Assembly: GCA_905233335.1 (NCBI GenBank)
Contig: CAJOED010000099.1
Coordinates: forward strand, 1 to 5,979
DNA length: 5,979 nucleotides
Source of the DNA: an uncultured Synergistales bacterium
GTDB lineage: Bacteria > Synergistota > Synergistia > Synergistales > Aminobacteriaceae
Direction: 5' to 3'
A program made the translations under genes and the position numbers. Shown here piece after piece: positions 1 through 5,979 of this stretch (its first letter is position 1; each line of letters starts with the position of its first letter). The notes below the pieces were generated by a model. The model did no database searches and was not told where the DNA came from. It worked only from the letters and a program-made list of their open reading frames with translations.

Positions 1-1240
1 CTGATTTCGGGTCAACGTAATAATTCTTTGCGTCGACTTCAGGGTCTTCACCGATTACTGTGCCGTCCGGGATGATGTTATGCCCGTCGATGATTGCCCT
101 CTTGATGTGGCAGTTGCGCCCGATCACTACGTCGTGCCCGATGATGCTCTCCTCAACAACGCTTCCAGCCTGAATGAGGCAGTTGCGCGCCAAAACCGAG
201 TTCGTTACGTCCGCTCCGAAAATCCTGCTTCCCTCAGAGAGCATAACTCTGTCGATATTGACCGAATGCCCGCTGTCAGGATAGCAGTACGAAGGGGGAT
301 CTCCGTAGGATACCGTCCTAATCGGCCACATCGGGTTGTACAGCGTCATTTCTGACTCGTGCCCGATGAGTTCCATGTGCGCCTGCCAGTATGCTTTGAG
401 CGTCCCGACATCGCGCCAGTAAGGTTTGTCCGTCCTCCACTGGTGAACAAGCTCCGTCTCCGCTGACGGGTGCGGAAGTATGTTCGTCGAGAAGTCATAT
501 GCACATACCTTCATGCCGTGCGCAACAAGATCCGGGATTATGTCCTTGCCGAAATCATGACTCGTCTCTTCCTTCATTGCGTCGTCGTCGAGTGCTTCCT
601 CAAGAACTTTTCGCTCGAAAACGTAATTTCCCATCGACACATACGAGTAGCCAGGTCTGCCGGGGATTTCAGGCGGGTTCTTCGGCTTCTCCATGAACTC
701 GATGATTCTGCCGTTCTTGTCCGTCTTGATGCACCCGAACTCCGTAGCGTCCGCAACAGGTACTACATTAGCGGCAATCGTTACATCCGCGTGCTGTGCC
801 ATGTGCCAGCCTATCATCTGGTCAACGTCCATCTTGTAGATGTGATCCGCTGCAAATATGCACACTCTGTCAGCCCTGTAGCGCGTTATCATGTGCTTGG
901 CCTGATATACTGCGTCTGCTGTCCCCTGATACCAGTGCTCACCGCTCCACATCTGCGCCGGGATAGTCGTAACAAAGAAATCACGACCCCTCATAGCTCC
1001 TCCGAACTGCCAGCCGCGTTCAATGTGTTCACTAAGAGACTGGCTCTTGAACTGTGTCAGGACGTAAACTGAATAAATCCCGCTGTTGATGAGGTTGGAG
1101 AGTGCGAAATCAATGATACGATACTTTGCGGCGAAGTAAACTGCAGGTTTTGCGCGGTATTTCGTGAGAGGCATCAAGCGTTCGCCTTTTCCGCCGGCCA
1201 TTACGATACCTAACACTCTTCCGTGTTTGCCTGTGTACAT
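1..1240 (-). CDS. glgC: Glucose-1-phosphate adenylyltransferase (ADP-glucose pyrophosphorylase), 3' end cut by the window
   Basis: This cytoplasmic enzyme makes ADP-glucose and pyrophosphate from glucose-1-phosphate and ATP, usually the controlled step of bacterial glycogen synthesis. I translated 413 codons without a stop to the window edge. The nucleotidyltransferase domain opens with MAGGKGERLMPLT (residues 14-26) and RAKPAVYFAAKYRIIDF (29-45). WYQGTADAV contains Y104, ADHIYKMD contains the catalytic-type D132, and EFMEKP contains the glucose-1-phosphate-binding-type K185. The C-terminal part (about 330-400) shows the hexapeptide pattern of a left-handed beta-helix (IIGHDVVIGRNCHI and following). 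Compared with E. coli GlgC, perhaps 10-20 residues are missing, lost only to the window boundary. The ATG at 1240 is the first possible start because an in-frame TAA lies four codons upstream. The gene is last of the visible glgP-glgA-glgC series. At positions equivalent to E. coli K39 and H46, part of the fructose-1,6-bisphosphate site, it has Y28 and Y35, so its allosteric control probably differs. The family assignment is very secure. Confidence 0.97.
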   Translation of the reverse strand, partial: MYTGKHGRVLGIVMAGGKGERLMPLTKYRAKPAVYFAAKYRIIDFALSNLINSGIYSVYVLTQFKSQSLSEHIERGWQFGGAMRGRDFFVTTIPAQMWSGEHWYQGTADAVYQAKHMITRYRADRVCIFAADHIYKMDVDQMIGWHMAQHADVTIAANVVPVADATEFGCIKTDKNGRIIEFMEKPKNPPEIPGRPGYSYVSMGNYVFERKVLEEALDDDAMKEETSHDFGKDIIPDLVAHGMKVCAYDFSTNILPHPSAETELVHQWRTDKPYWRDVGTLKAYWQAHMELIGHESEMTLYNPMWPIRTVSYGDPPSYCYPDSGHSVNIDRVMLSEGSRIFGADVTNSVLARNCLIQAGSVVEESIIGHDVVIGRNCHIKRAIIDGHNIIPDGTVIGEDPEVDAKNYYVDPKS

Positions 1241-1252
1241 GATTGAAACTTA

Positions 1253-1260
1253 ACCTCCTT
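1253..1260 (-). promoter_or_regulatory. Strong but distant ribosome binding site of glgC
   Basis: The minus strand reads AAGGAGGT, a near-perfect complement of the 16S rRNA 3' end. It is followed by 12 nt before the ATG at 1240, longer than the usual 5-9 nt. An in-frame TAA within that spacer rules out an upstream start, and no closer start codon in frame is available, so the long spacing is real for this gene. Confidence 0.75.
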
Positions 1261-1271
1261 TTTATATAACA

Positions 1272-1302
1272 ATGCCCCCTGCAAAACTCACACAAGGGGC
1301 AT
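1272..1302 (-). other. Intercistronic stem-loop between glgA and glgC
   Basis: A perfect 7-bp inverted repeat, ATGCCCC and GGGGCAT, is separated by 17 nt. It lies 8 nt after the glgA stop codon and about 11 nt before the glgC Shine-Dalgarno sequence. On the minus strand the downstream arm is followed by TGTTATATAAAA, not by a run of T, so it does not look like a standard intrinsic terminator. It may be a weak attenuator, an RNA processing or stability element that adjusts glgC relative to glgA, or chance. The pairing is seen directly; the role is inference. Confidence 0.4.
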
Positions 1303-1310
1303 AATTTCCA

Positions 1311-2771
1311 CTACTGCATTAAATCCTCGTACATTTCCTTGTAGAGACCGGCTGACTTGTCCCACGTGAAATCTTCCCGCATTCCTTCAAGCATGATGTT
1401 CTTCCACGCGTCTTTGTTGTTGTTGTAGCGGTCAACTGCACGCCTCAATGCCCACATCATTCCGTCAACATCACACGTCTGGAACGTAAAGCCGTTTCCG
1501 CCTTCGGGTCTGTCAACATCGAACACAGTATCTTTCAGGCCGCCGACCTCACGCACCACAGGAACAGTCCCGTAACGCATAGAAATCATCTGGCTCAACC
1601 CGCAAGGCTCAAACACTGACGGCATCAGGAATATATCTCCGCCCGCGTACATAAGGTGCGACAAAGGCTCATCGTAACCCTTGAAGAGCTTGATACTCTG
1701 CGGATTTTCCTCCGAAGCCTTGATTATTCCGTTCTCGATCCAGTCATTGCCTGAACCCAAAATGAGAAGTTTTGCGCCGGTTTCAGCTATCTGATGTGCC
1801 GCGTTGAATACCATGTCAAAGCCTTTCTGTTCGACAAGACGACTCACGCACACGATAACGGGAGCATTTGTTTCCGGGTCAAAGCCTGCACGCTGTAATA
1901 ATTCTTTCTTGCACGCCGCTTTGCCTTTGAGGTCTTTTGCGCTGAATTTTGCGGGGATTGCTTTATCGCTCGTGGGGTTCCAGAAGCTGACATCAAGCCC
2001 GTTCAGTATGCCGCGTAATTTGCTTCTCTGCTGGTAGAGTATCCCGGAAAGTTCGCGCGTCGATTCGTACGTCTGAATTTCGCCCGCATATGTCGGTGAT
2101 ACCGTACTCACAGCCGTAGCCGCCACTATTCCGCCCTTCAGCAAGTTCACCTGCCCGTAAAACTCCATCGTCGATGAGCTGAAACTCCACGGCTCAAGCC
2201 CGGATGCCTCAAGGAACGGTGAAGGCTCAAATATTCCCTGATACGCGACGTTATGAAGGGTCATGATGCTTTTTCCGCCGGTCTGGCGATAGTGTCTGTG
2301 CCACGCAAGAGCGCAGGGGAGAAATGCCGATGTCCAGTCGTGGCAGTGGTATATATCGGGTTCCCAGTCTATAGCGTCCTTCAGCTCAAGAGCCTGCATA
2401 CAGAATACAGCAAACGGTGAAGCAGTCCAGAAATTCAGCTGTGAAGGGTACATATCGCCGGAGTAATCTTCAGCCTTCAGGAAATACGTCGTTACGCCTT
2501 TCACGTCCGCTTTGATGACCGTTGCAGAATGTATACGCCAGTCATACGCCGCATATACTTTTGTCTTTACCGTTGTAGTTTTCAGGCCGGAAGCCGCAAC
2601 CCTCTCAAGCACTCCAGGCCAGGCAGGAGTTACTACGCGAACATCAACGCCCGCCTGACGCAAAGCCTTCGGGAGAGAGCCGGCAACATCGCCAAGCCCA
2701 CCGACCTTTGAGAACGGTGCAAGCTCTGTTGTTACAAACAATACTTTTACAGCACTACCGCTTTTAGTCAT
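1311..2771 (-). CDS. glgA: Glycogen synthase (ADP-glucose:alpha-1,4-glucan glucosyltransferase, GT5)
   Basis: The enzyme transfers glucose from ADP-glucose to the non-reducing end of a growing alpha-1,4-glucan in the cytoplasm. At 486 residues it is full length for the family (E. coli GlgA is about 477). The N-terminal GT5 domain begins after a short lead with KVLFVTTELAPFSKVGGLGDV. K22 in KVGGLGDV is the conserved ADP-glucose-binding lysine. YHCHDW (141-146) carries the conserved active-site H144. The C-terminal GT-B domain contains VSRLVEQKGFD with K316, and SVFEPCGLSQ with the catalytic-region glutamate E388, followed by MRYGTVPVVREVGGLKDTV. No key residue seems missing. The ATG at 2771 is the first usable start because an in-frame TAG lies four codons upstream. 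The gene starts 33 bp after glgP and ends 70 bp before glgC, which supplies its substrate, so co-transcription is likely. No frameshift or truncation is visible. Confidence 0.97.
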   Translation of the reverse strand: MTKSGSAVKVLFVTTELAPFSKVGGLGDVAGSLPKALRQAGVDVRVVTPAWPGVLERVAASGLKTTTVKTKVYAAYDWRIHSATVIKADVKGVTTYFLKAEDYSGDMYPSQLNFWTASPFAVFCMQALELKDAIDWEPDIYHCHDWTSAFLPCALAWHRHYRQTGGKSIMTLHNVAYQGIFEPSPFLEASGLEPWSFSSSTMEFYGQVNLLKGGIVAATAVSTVSPTYAGEIQTYESTRELSGILYQQRSKLRGILNGLDVSFWNPTSDKAIPAKFSAKDLKGKAACKKELLQRAGFDPETNAPVIVCVSRLVEQKGFDMVFNAAHQIAETGAKLLILGSGNDWIENGIIKASEENPQSIKLFKGYDEPLSHLMYAGGDIFLMPSVFEPCGLSQMISMRYGTVPVVREVGGLKDTVFDVDRPEGGNGFTFQTCDVDGMMWALRRAVDRYNNNKDAWKNIMLEGMREDFTWDKSAGLYKEMYEDLMQ

Positions 2772-2785
2772 ACTACTAAACTACA

Positions 2786-2793
2786 TTCCTTTC
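2786..2793 (-). promoter_or_regulatory. Weak, distant ribosome binding site of glgA
   Basis: The only purine-rich SD-like string in the short glgP-glgA gap is GAAAGGAA on the minus strand. From its GGA to the glgA ATG at 2771 there are 15 nt, much longer than usual. The gap is only 33 bp, so translational coupling to the upstream glgP may help initiation. The string is seen; its function is inferred. Confidence 0.4.
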
Positions 2794-2804
2794 ACTGCTA
2801 ATTT

Positions 2805-4550
2805 TTACATTCCCCTGAAGTCGATTGAATACGCCTTTGCGGCATACTCGCGAACTACGCGGTGTGTGTTGAAGAAGCTCGCATCAAGGGCTATTGTGTG
2901 TCTCATCATGTCAACCCACTTATCGTGATTCTTGTAGTAAGTCGGGATGACCTTTTTCTCAAGTTTCTCGTAGAGGTCTATTGCGTCGAGATTTTCGTCA
3001 TAGTGCGCATCTGCTTCTGTTTCTGTCGGTTCGGGGCCGATTGACCAGCCGGTTACGTCCTCGATCCAGCCCTCAATCCACCAGCCGTCAAGAACAGAGA
3101 AATTCATGATGCCGTTCATTGCGCACTTCATGCCGGAAGTACCGCTTGCTTCTCTTGGCCGTACGGGAGTATTCAGCCATACGTCGACACCCTGAGTGAG
3201 AAGTGAAGCTATCTCCATGTTGTAATTGTCAATGAACACTATGGGCACTTCATTCTTCAGGTCATGCGAGGCCTTGCGGATTTTCTGGAGTAATCTCTTT
3301 CCGCCGTCGTCGTGCGGGTGTGATTTTCCTGCGAAAATGAACTGTACTTTTTTCCCGCCCGCTATCTTCTTGAGGCGTTCTATGTCCGTCAGCAGCAAGT
3401 CTGCTCTCTTGTACGTTGCCGCCCTTCTCGCAAAGCCAAGTGTCAATACATCGGGGTCAAGCTGTACGCCGTTGGTTTCGAGGACACGCGCAAACAGACG
3501 GAGTTTCGACGCTTGATGTGCCGCCCATACTTCATCTTTCGGGATCGTGAGTGCCTGAACAAGCCGCCCGGGGTCAAGCTCCCATCCCGGAATATGCTTA
3601 TTGTAGAGCTTGCGCATTCCCGAACTGATCCACGTCGTCGGGTGAATACCGTTCGTTACCCAGTCAACCGTCTCCATCTTGAACATTGCGTTGCTGACTT
3701 CCGCGTGCTTTTTCGCGACACCGTTAATGTATCGGCTATAGCGGAGGCCAAGTTCCGTCATTGATACGCCTGGTTTGTCGGGTATCATCTTATGGATTGT
3801 TGCTTTTGCGTCGGCGGGGAAAACGTCATCAATCATGCCGAAATCGAAATAGTCATGTCCGGCAGGGACGGGAGTATGCGTCGTGAAAACAACCTGCTCA
3901 CGTATTCTGTCGGGGTCATAGTAGCCGAGTTCGCGCATGAGTTCGAGCGTCAGGAATCCAGCGTGGCCTTCATTGAGGTGGAACGTGTCGATGTTCATGT
4001 AGCCGAGTGCACGAAGCATTCTCAAGCCGCCGACACCAAGTATAAACTCCTGGCACAGTCTGTAGCGGTTGTCGCCGCCGTAGAGATACCAGCATAATTT
4101 TCTGTCGTCCGGGTGGTTAGGCTCGAAATCGGTATCAAGGAAGTATATCGGAAGTGGATAGCCGGTTGCGCCGATGCACTCATAGACCCAAACGCCCACT
4201 TGTATCTCGCGTCCCTGAATGGTGATTGATATTCTGTTCGGGAGAAGTGTGAGTTCCTTTGAGGGATCCCATACTACCGGTTTTTCTCTCTGCCAGTCGT
4301 CCTGGTTGAACTCCTGCACAAAATATCCTTTGCGGTAAAGCAGCGTAACACCTGCCATCGGTACACCTAAATCTGCGGCACTCTTCAGGATGTCGCCCGC
4401 CAACACACCAAGTCCCCCGGAATATGTCGGGATAGACTCTTTGAGGCCGACTTCCATAGAGAAGTAGGCTACGGGTCGGAAGGCGGGATCATTCTCCATA
4501 AGCGTCCTGAGGGAATTTCCTAAGTCGCTTCGGTGTAATCTCTGAATCAT
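2805..4550 (-). CDS. glgP: Alpha-glucan (glycogen/maltodextrin) phosphorylase, compact form, GT35
   Basis: This PLP-dependent enzyme phosphorolyses alpha-1,4-glucans from the non-reducing end to release glucose-1-phosphate, and so mobilises the polymer made by GlgA. At 581 residues it is shorter than E. coli-type phosphorylases (about 800) but fits the compact bacterial/archaeal alpha-glucan phosphorylase subfamily. It has no room for the extra N-terminal domain of roughly 850-residue homologues. Motifs in order are YFSMEVG (29-35), YSGGLGVLAGD (43-53), HLNEGHAGF (from 191) and THTPVPAGHDYFDFG. RRAATYKR follows, with R376 and K381 matching the phosphate-binding Arg/Lys pair of muscle phosphorylase. 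EASGTSGMK has K475 as the Schiff-base PLP lysine, then NFSVLDGWWIEGW. ATG 4550 is the first start because the TAA of CATAATAC lies in frame two codons upstream. It leads the visible glg cluster. The substrate chain-length preference cannot be read from the sequence. Confidence 0.96.
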   Translation of the reverse strand: MIQRLHRSDLGNSLRTLMENDPAFRPVAYFSMEVGLKESIPTYSGGLGVLAGDILKSAADLGVPMAGVTLLYRKGYFVQEFNQDDWQREKPVVWDPSKELTLLPNRISITIQGREIQVGVWVYECIGATGYPLPIYFLDTDFEPNHPDDRKLCWYLYGGDNRYRLCQEFILGVGGLRMLRALGYMNIDTFHLNEGHAGFLTLELMRELGYYDPDRIREQVVFTTHTPVPAGHDYFDFGMIDDVFPADAKATIHKMIPDKPGVSMTELGLRYSRYINGVAKKHAEVSNAMFKMETVDWVTNGIHPTTWISSGMRKLYNKHIPGWELDPGRLVQALTIPKDEVWAAHQASKLRLFARVLETNGVQLDPDVLTLGFARRAATYKRADLLLTDIERLKKIAGGKKVQFIFAGKSHPHDDGGKRLLQKIRKASHDLKNEVPIVFIDNYNMEIASLLTQGVDVWLNTPVRPREASGTSGMKCAMNGIMNFSVLDGWWIEGWIEDVTGWSIGPEPTETEADAHYDENLDAIDLYEKLEKKVIPTYYKNHDKWVDMMRHTIALDASFFNTHRVVREYAAKAYSIDFRGM

Positions 4551-4646
4551 GTATTATGCAAAGCTCCTTTCTGGTTTAAGCAGACGGGCGAAATTATTTT
4601 TCTCTGACCACCTGCAAGAATTATTGAAATGGATTTATTGAGTTGA
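4551..4646 (-). other. Gap between the phosphatase gene and glgP; no clear promoter or terminator
   Basis: These 96 bp hold the glgP ribosome binding site and an imperfect 8-bp stem, GCAGGTGG with CCGTCTGC, which includes two G-U pairs and a 20-nt loop and has no following T-run. TTGCAG resembles a -35 box but has no acceptable -10 at a normal distance; the AT-rich AAAAATAATTT lies too close. I therefore cannot say whether glgP has its own promoter here or is read through from the upstream gene. Confidence 0.4.
4563..4570 (-). promoter_or_regulatory. Ribosome binding site of glgP with long spacing
   Basis: The minus strand reads AAAGGAGC, with 13 nt between the GGAG core and the ATG at 4550. 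An in-frame TAA in this spacer excludes an earlier start. Strong core and long spacing match the pattern at glgC. Confidence 0.65.
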
Positions 4647-5477
4647 TTATCTCATAAAAAGAAATTTTTTGCGATTGTTATTTAATTTCTGCTCCAACAA
4701 ATTAATGTCCTCTATCCTAACTCCTATCCTCAAAAGATAACGACGAGCCGCCGCATACAAATTTACGTTCCTGATGTCTTTCACTCCCAAGGTTGCAGGA
4801 AGGAATGCTCTGATTTCGTTATCGGCAACAAATTCATACTCATCACTGCCGGGCGATATACCAAAATAATTGTAGAAAGAAATCATGTAGTCCCTCTCTA
4901 TCTCGTCCCATGAAGCTCCCATGAGGCTCTCAATTATCGCGCAGAATATCCCGCTCCTGTCCTTGCCAACATCACAATGAACTAGGTACGGAGGCTCATT
5001 GTTTGCCATGAAGTTCACAGCACGCGCAACACCTGCCTGAAAAATTTTCGACCTGTATTTTGTGTTCAGTTTGAGGCAGATTATTTTTTGCGTCGAGTAA
5101 TAGCTTTCCGAAAATCCTTTGTACCCCTGAAGGCTGCTGTACTTGTCGGAGAGATTTATGAACGTCCGCACTTGGGCTTTACGTGAGGCGTTGTCGGCGA
5201 TAGTGTTACGTTTGATGAGCGGCTTCACGGGAGATGATGAGCGGTAAAGTTTTCCGGGCTCGATTCCTGTTGTCGTTACCATGCGGAAATTAGCGAACTC
5301 GTAGTCGGTGAGGTGGCTGTAGTCTTCTCTGTTCCTGCTCAAACGTGATGACAGTGAACGGTAAAAATTTTTCTTGTCGACAACCTTTGCTTCAGAAATT
5401 GAGAAAGTGAAGAATAACGAAATGACAGCAACACAAAAAATAATTTTCTTCAAAGGCTTCATGCTCCTTTCTGCCAT
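4647..5477 (-). CDS. Exported tyrosine-phosphatase-like protein (CX5R active site)
   Basis: The protein belongs to the cysteine-dependent protein tyrosine/dual-specificity phosphatase superfamily. LVHCDVGKDRSG (165-176) is a complete HCX5RSG P-loop with nucleophile C168 and phosphate-binding R174. The GKDR form is typical of bacterial Y-phosphatase/IphP-type proteins. Upstream, FRMVTTTGIEPGKLYRSSSP (64-83) matches the 'NFR...PGxLYRS' N-terminal motif of that group. An N-terminal signal peptide (KPLKK, then hydrophobic residues about 12-25, likely cut after SEA near residue 30) predicts export, so it probably acts in the periplasm or outside the cell. The substrate is unknown and could be phosphotyrosine, phosphoinositide or another phosphate ester. 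The start is uncertain: the longest frame begins at ATG 5477, but the ATG at 5462 (MKPLKK) gives a more typical signal peptide and lies downstream of a -10 box that nearly overlaps the first ATG. The gene appears more AT-rich than the glg genes. It lies 96 bp before glgP with no proven functional link. Confidence 0.85.
   Translation of the reverse strand: MAERSMKPLKKIIFCVAVISLFFTFSISEAKVVDKKNFYRSLSSRLSRNREDYSHLTDYEFANFRMVTTTGIEPGKLYRSSSPVKPLIKRNTIADNASRKAQVRTFINLSDKYSSLQGYKGFSESYYSTQKIICLKLNTKYRSKIFQAGVARAVNFMANNEPPYLVHCDVGKDRSGIFCAIIESLMGASWDEIERDYMISFYNYFGISPGSDEYEFVADNEIRAFLPATLGVKDIRNVNLYAAARRYLLRIGVRIEDINLLEQKLNNNRKKFLFMR
5463..5470 (-). promoter_or_regulatory. SD-like string inside the 5' end of the phosphatase gene
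   Basis: AAAGGAGC on the minus strand lies between the two candidate ATGs, with only 1 nt between GGAG and the second ATG (5462). That is normally too close for efficient initiation, while the first ATG (5477) has no SD at all. The site therefore does not settle the start, but it shows that the initiation region is unusual. Confidence 0.3.
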
Positions 5478-5480
5478 TCC

Positions 5481-5486
5481 ATTATA
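5481..5486 (-). promoter_or_regulatory. Putative sigma-70 -10 box for the phosphatase gene
   Basis: The minus strand has the perfect hexamer TATAAT just after the terminator of the upstream gene. About 7 nt downstream would place the transcription start near 5474, inside or just after the first candidate ATG (5475-5477). No good -35 box lies 16-18 bp upstream (the sequence there is about GCTCTC), so the promoter is plausible but unproven. Confidence 0.45.
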
Positions 5487-5496
5487 TACGACTACG

Positions 5497-5532
5497 AAAA
5501 ACGGAGAGCCGGAATTTCTCCCGAACTCCCCG
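5497..5532 (-). terminator. Rho-independent terminator after the small exported protein gene
   Basis: On the minus strand CGGGGAG (5532-5526) pairs with CTCTCCG (5508-5502) as a GC-rich 7-bp stem with one G-U pair. A short inner CGG/CCG stem lies within the 17-nt loop, and a run of five T (5501-5497) follows directly. It begins 8 nt after the stop codon of the 5541-5960 gene, as expected for an intrinsic terminator, and separates that gene from the phosphatase and glg genes. Confidence 0.75.
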
Positions 5533-5540
5533 AAAAGCGG

Positions 5541-5960
5541 TTAATGCTCCGTGAGCGAATCCATCATTGCACTCACATCATCGGGTGCGTTCTCTTTGCC
5601 GGTTACTACTATGAGGCAGTACTTTCCGTCCTCGCCCATGAGGTAGCATTCACTGTCTACACCGTTCGCGTTCGTCATCTGGAACGTGTATGTGCCGCTG
5701 TTGTTCTTGAGGTTCCGTGCGCCGAGTGCCTCGACGAATCCGTCCGCAAGCTCCTGCATTGATGCGTCGTCTGTGTCGGCGTATGTGATTGTCATTGACG
5801 CGGTGTTGTCATCCTTCAGGAATACAGCCGTCTCGCCGTCAACGCTTGATGACCAGCCGTCAGCAACATCAATCGTGTATGCTCCGAAATCCTGAACGTC
5901 AGCAAATGCCGCCACTGCCGAAAATACTACGAGCGCAAGAACTACTACTAACTTCTTCAT
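5541..5960 (-). CDS. Small exported protein of unknown function, possibly DcrB/PsbP-like fold
   Basis: This is a 139-residue protein with a clear Sec signal peptide: MKKLVVVLALVVFSAVAAFA, probably cut after AFA at residue 20. The mature part of about 119 residues is acidic and has no membrane segment. Its pattern is YTIDVADGWSS near 28-38, a stretch of alternating beta residues (ASMTITYAD), an acidic helix-like stretch, YTFQMTNANGV, then YCLIVVTGKE and a C-terminal helix ending DSLTEH. This resembles small secreted proteins of the DcrB/PsbP-like type, but that is an impression of overall pattern, not a motif match. C105 and C115 could form a disulfide. The start is well supported: AAGGAGG lies 7 nt before ATG 5960, and an in-frame TAA lies five codons upstream. 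A terminator follows at once, so it ends its transcript; its promoter lies outside the window. No specific function can be given. Confidence 0.85.
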   Translation of the reverse strand: MKKLVVVLALVVFSAVAAFADVQDFGAYTIDVADGWSSSVDGETAVFLKDDNTASMTITYADTDDASMQELADGFVEALGARNLKNNSGTYTFQMTNANGVDSECYLMGEDGKYCLIVVTGKENAPDDVSAMMDSLTEH

Positions 5961-5965
5961 GATAA

Positions 5966-5974
5966 CTCCTCCTT
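5966..5974 (-). promoter_or_regulatory. Ribosome binding site of the small exported protein
   Basis: The minus strand reads AAGGAGGAG, giving a perfect AGGAGG with 7 nt to the ATG at 5960. This is the only standard-spaced SD in the window, and it suggests efficient translation. Confidence 0.8.
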
Positions 5975-5979
5975 AAGAG

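Noticed and set aside
1..60. Apparent loss of the glgC C-terminus
   Set aside because: The reading frame is open to base 1 and still matches the family; the missing residues are outside the window, so this is not a truncated gene.
470..1072. 200-residue plus-strand open frame
   Set aside because: It lies fully antisense to glgC, whose minus-strand translation is unmistakable; it shows no recognisable domain and looks like a shadow frame.
3226..4097. Three plus-strand open frames of 83-101 residues
   Set aside because: They are antisense to conserved parts of glgP and show no recognisable motif; their protein-like length follows from the codon bias of the minus strand.
4569..4620. Imperfect hairpin as a terminator for the phosphatase gene
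   Set aside because: The stem needs two G-U pairs, has a 20-nt loop and is followed by TTAAACC and not a T-run.
4647..5477. Phosphatase as a glycogen (laforin/SEX4-like) glucan phosphatase
   Set aside because: Known glucan phosphatases carry a CxAGxGR-type loop and usually a carbohydrate-binding module. This protein has CDVGKDR, no visible binding module, and a signal peptide that would place it away from cytoplasmic glycogen.
5544..5895. Two plus-strand open frames antisense to the small exported protein
   Set aside because: The minus-strand gene has a perfect ribosome binding site, a signal peptide and a terminator, while the plus-strand frames show no recognisable domain.

Overview
The window is a five-gene stretch read entirely from the minus strand, so genes are described here from high to low coordinates. 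The order is a small exported protein (5541-5960), an exported tyrosine-phosphatase-like protein (4647-5477), then a glycogen cluster: alpha-glucan phosphorylase glgP (2805-4550), glycogen synthase glgA (1311-2771) and ADP-glucose pyrophosphorylase glgC (1240 down to base 1, cut by the window edge shortly before its expected C-terminus). Plus-strand reading frames over these genes look like antisense shadows. No RNA gene, mobile element, CRISPR array or long repeat was seen, and no gene-free stretch exceeds about 100 bases.

The three glg genes form one functional unit. GlgC makes ADP-glucose from glucose-1-phosphate and ATP. GlgA adds the glucose to a growing alpha-1,4-glucan. GlgP releases glucose-1-phosphate from the same polymer by phosphorolysis. 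Gaps of 33 bp (glgP-glgA) and 70 bp (glgA-glgC) with no convincing terminator suggest one transcript. The branching enzyme (GlgB) and debranching enzyme (GlgX) are not in the window. All three glg starts are fixed by an in-frame stop a few codons upstream. Their Shine-Dalgarno sequences sit unusually far (12-15 nt) from the ATG.

The two upstream genes both encode an N-terminal signal peptide, so their products probably act outside the cytoplasm, unlike the Glg enzymes. A good rho-independent terminator (5497-5532) and a perfect -10 hexamer (5481-5486) separate the small exported protein from the phosphatase. The phosphatase therefore probably has its own promoter. Whether it is co-transcribed with glgP across a 96-bp gap is unclear.

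The sequence is clearly bacterial, with roughly balanced base composition, SD-led genes and Sec-type signal peptides. The GlgC sequence and the compact GlgP without an N-terminal extension resemble those of anaerobic gut lineages; Synergistota is one possibility, held with low confidence because the window has no phylogenetic marker. Overall this is an ordinary glycogen locus with a few regulatory oddities. I do not see convincing evidence for an undescribed system.
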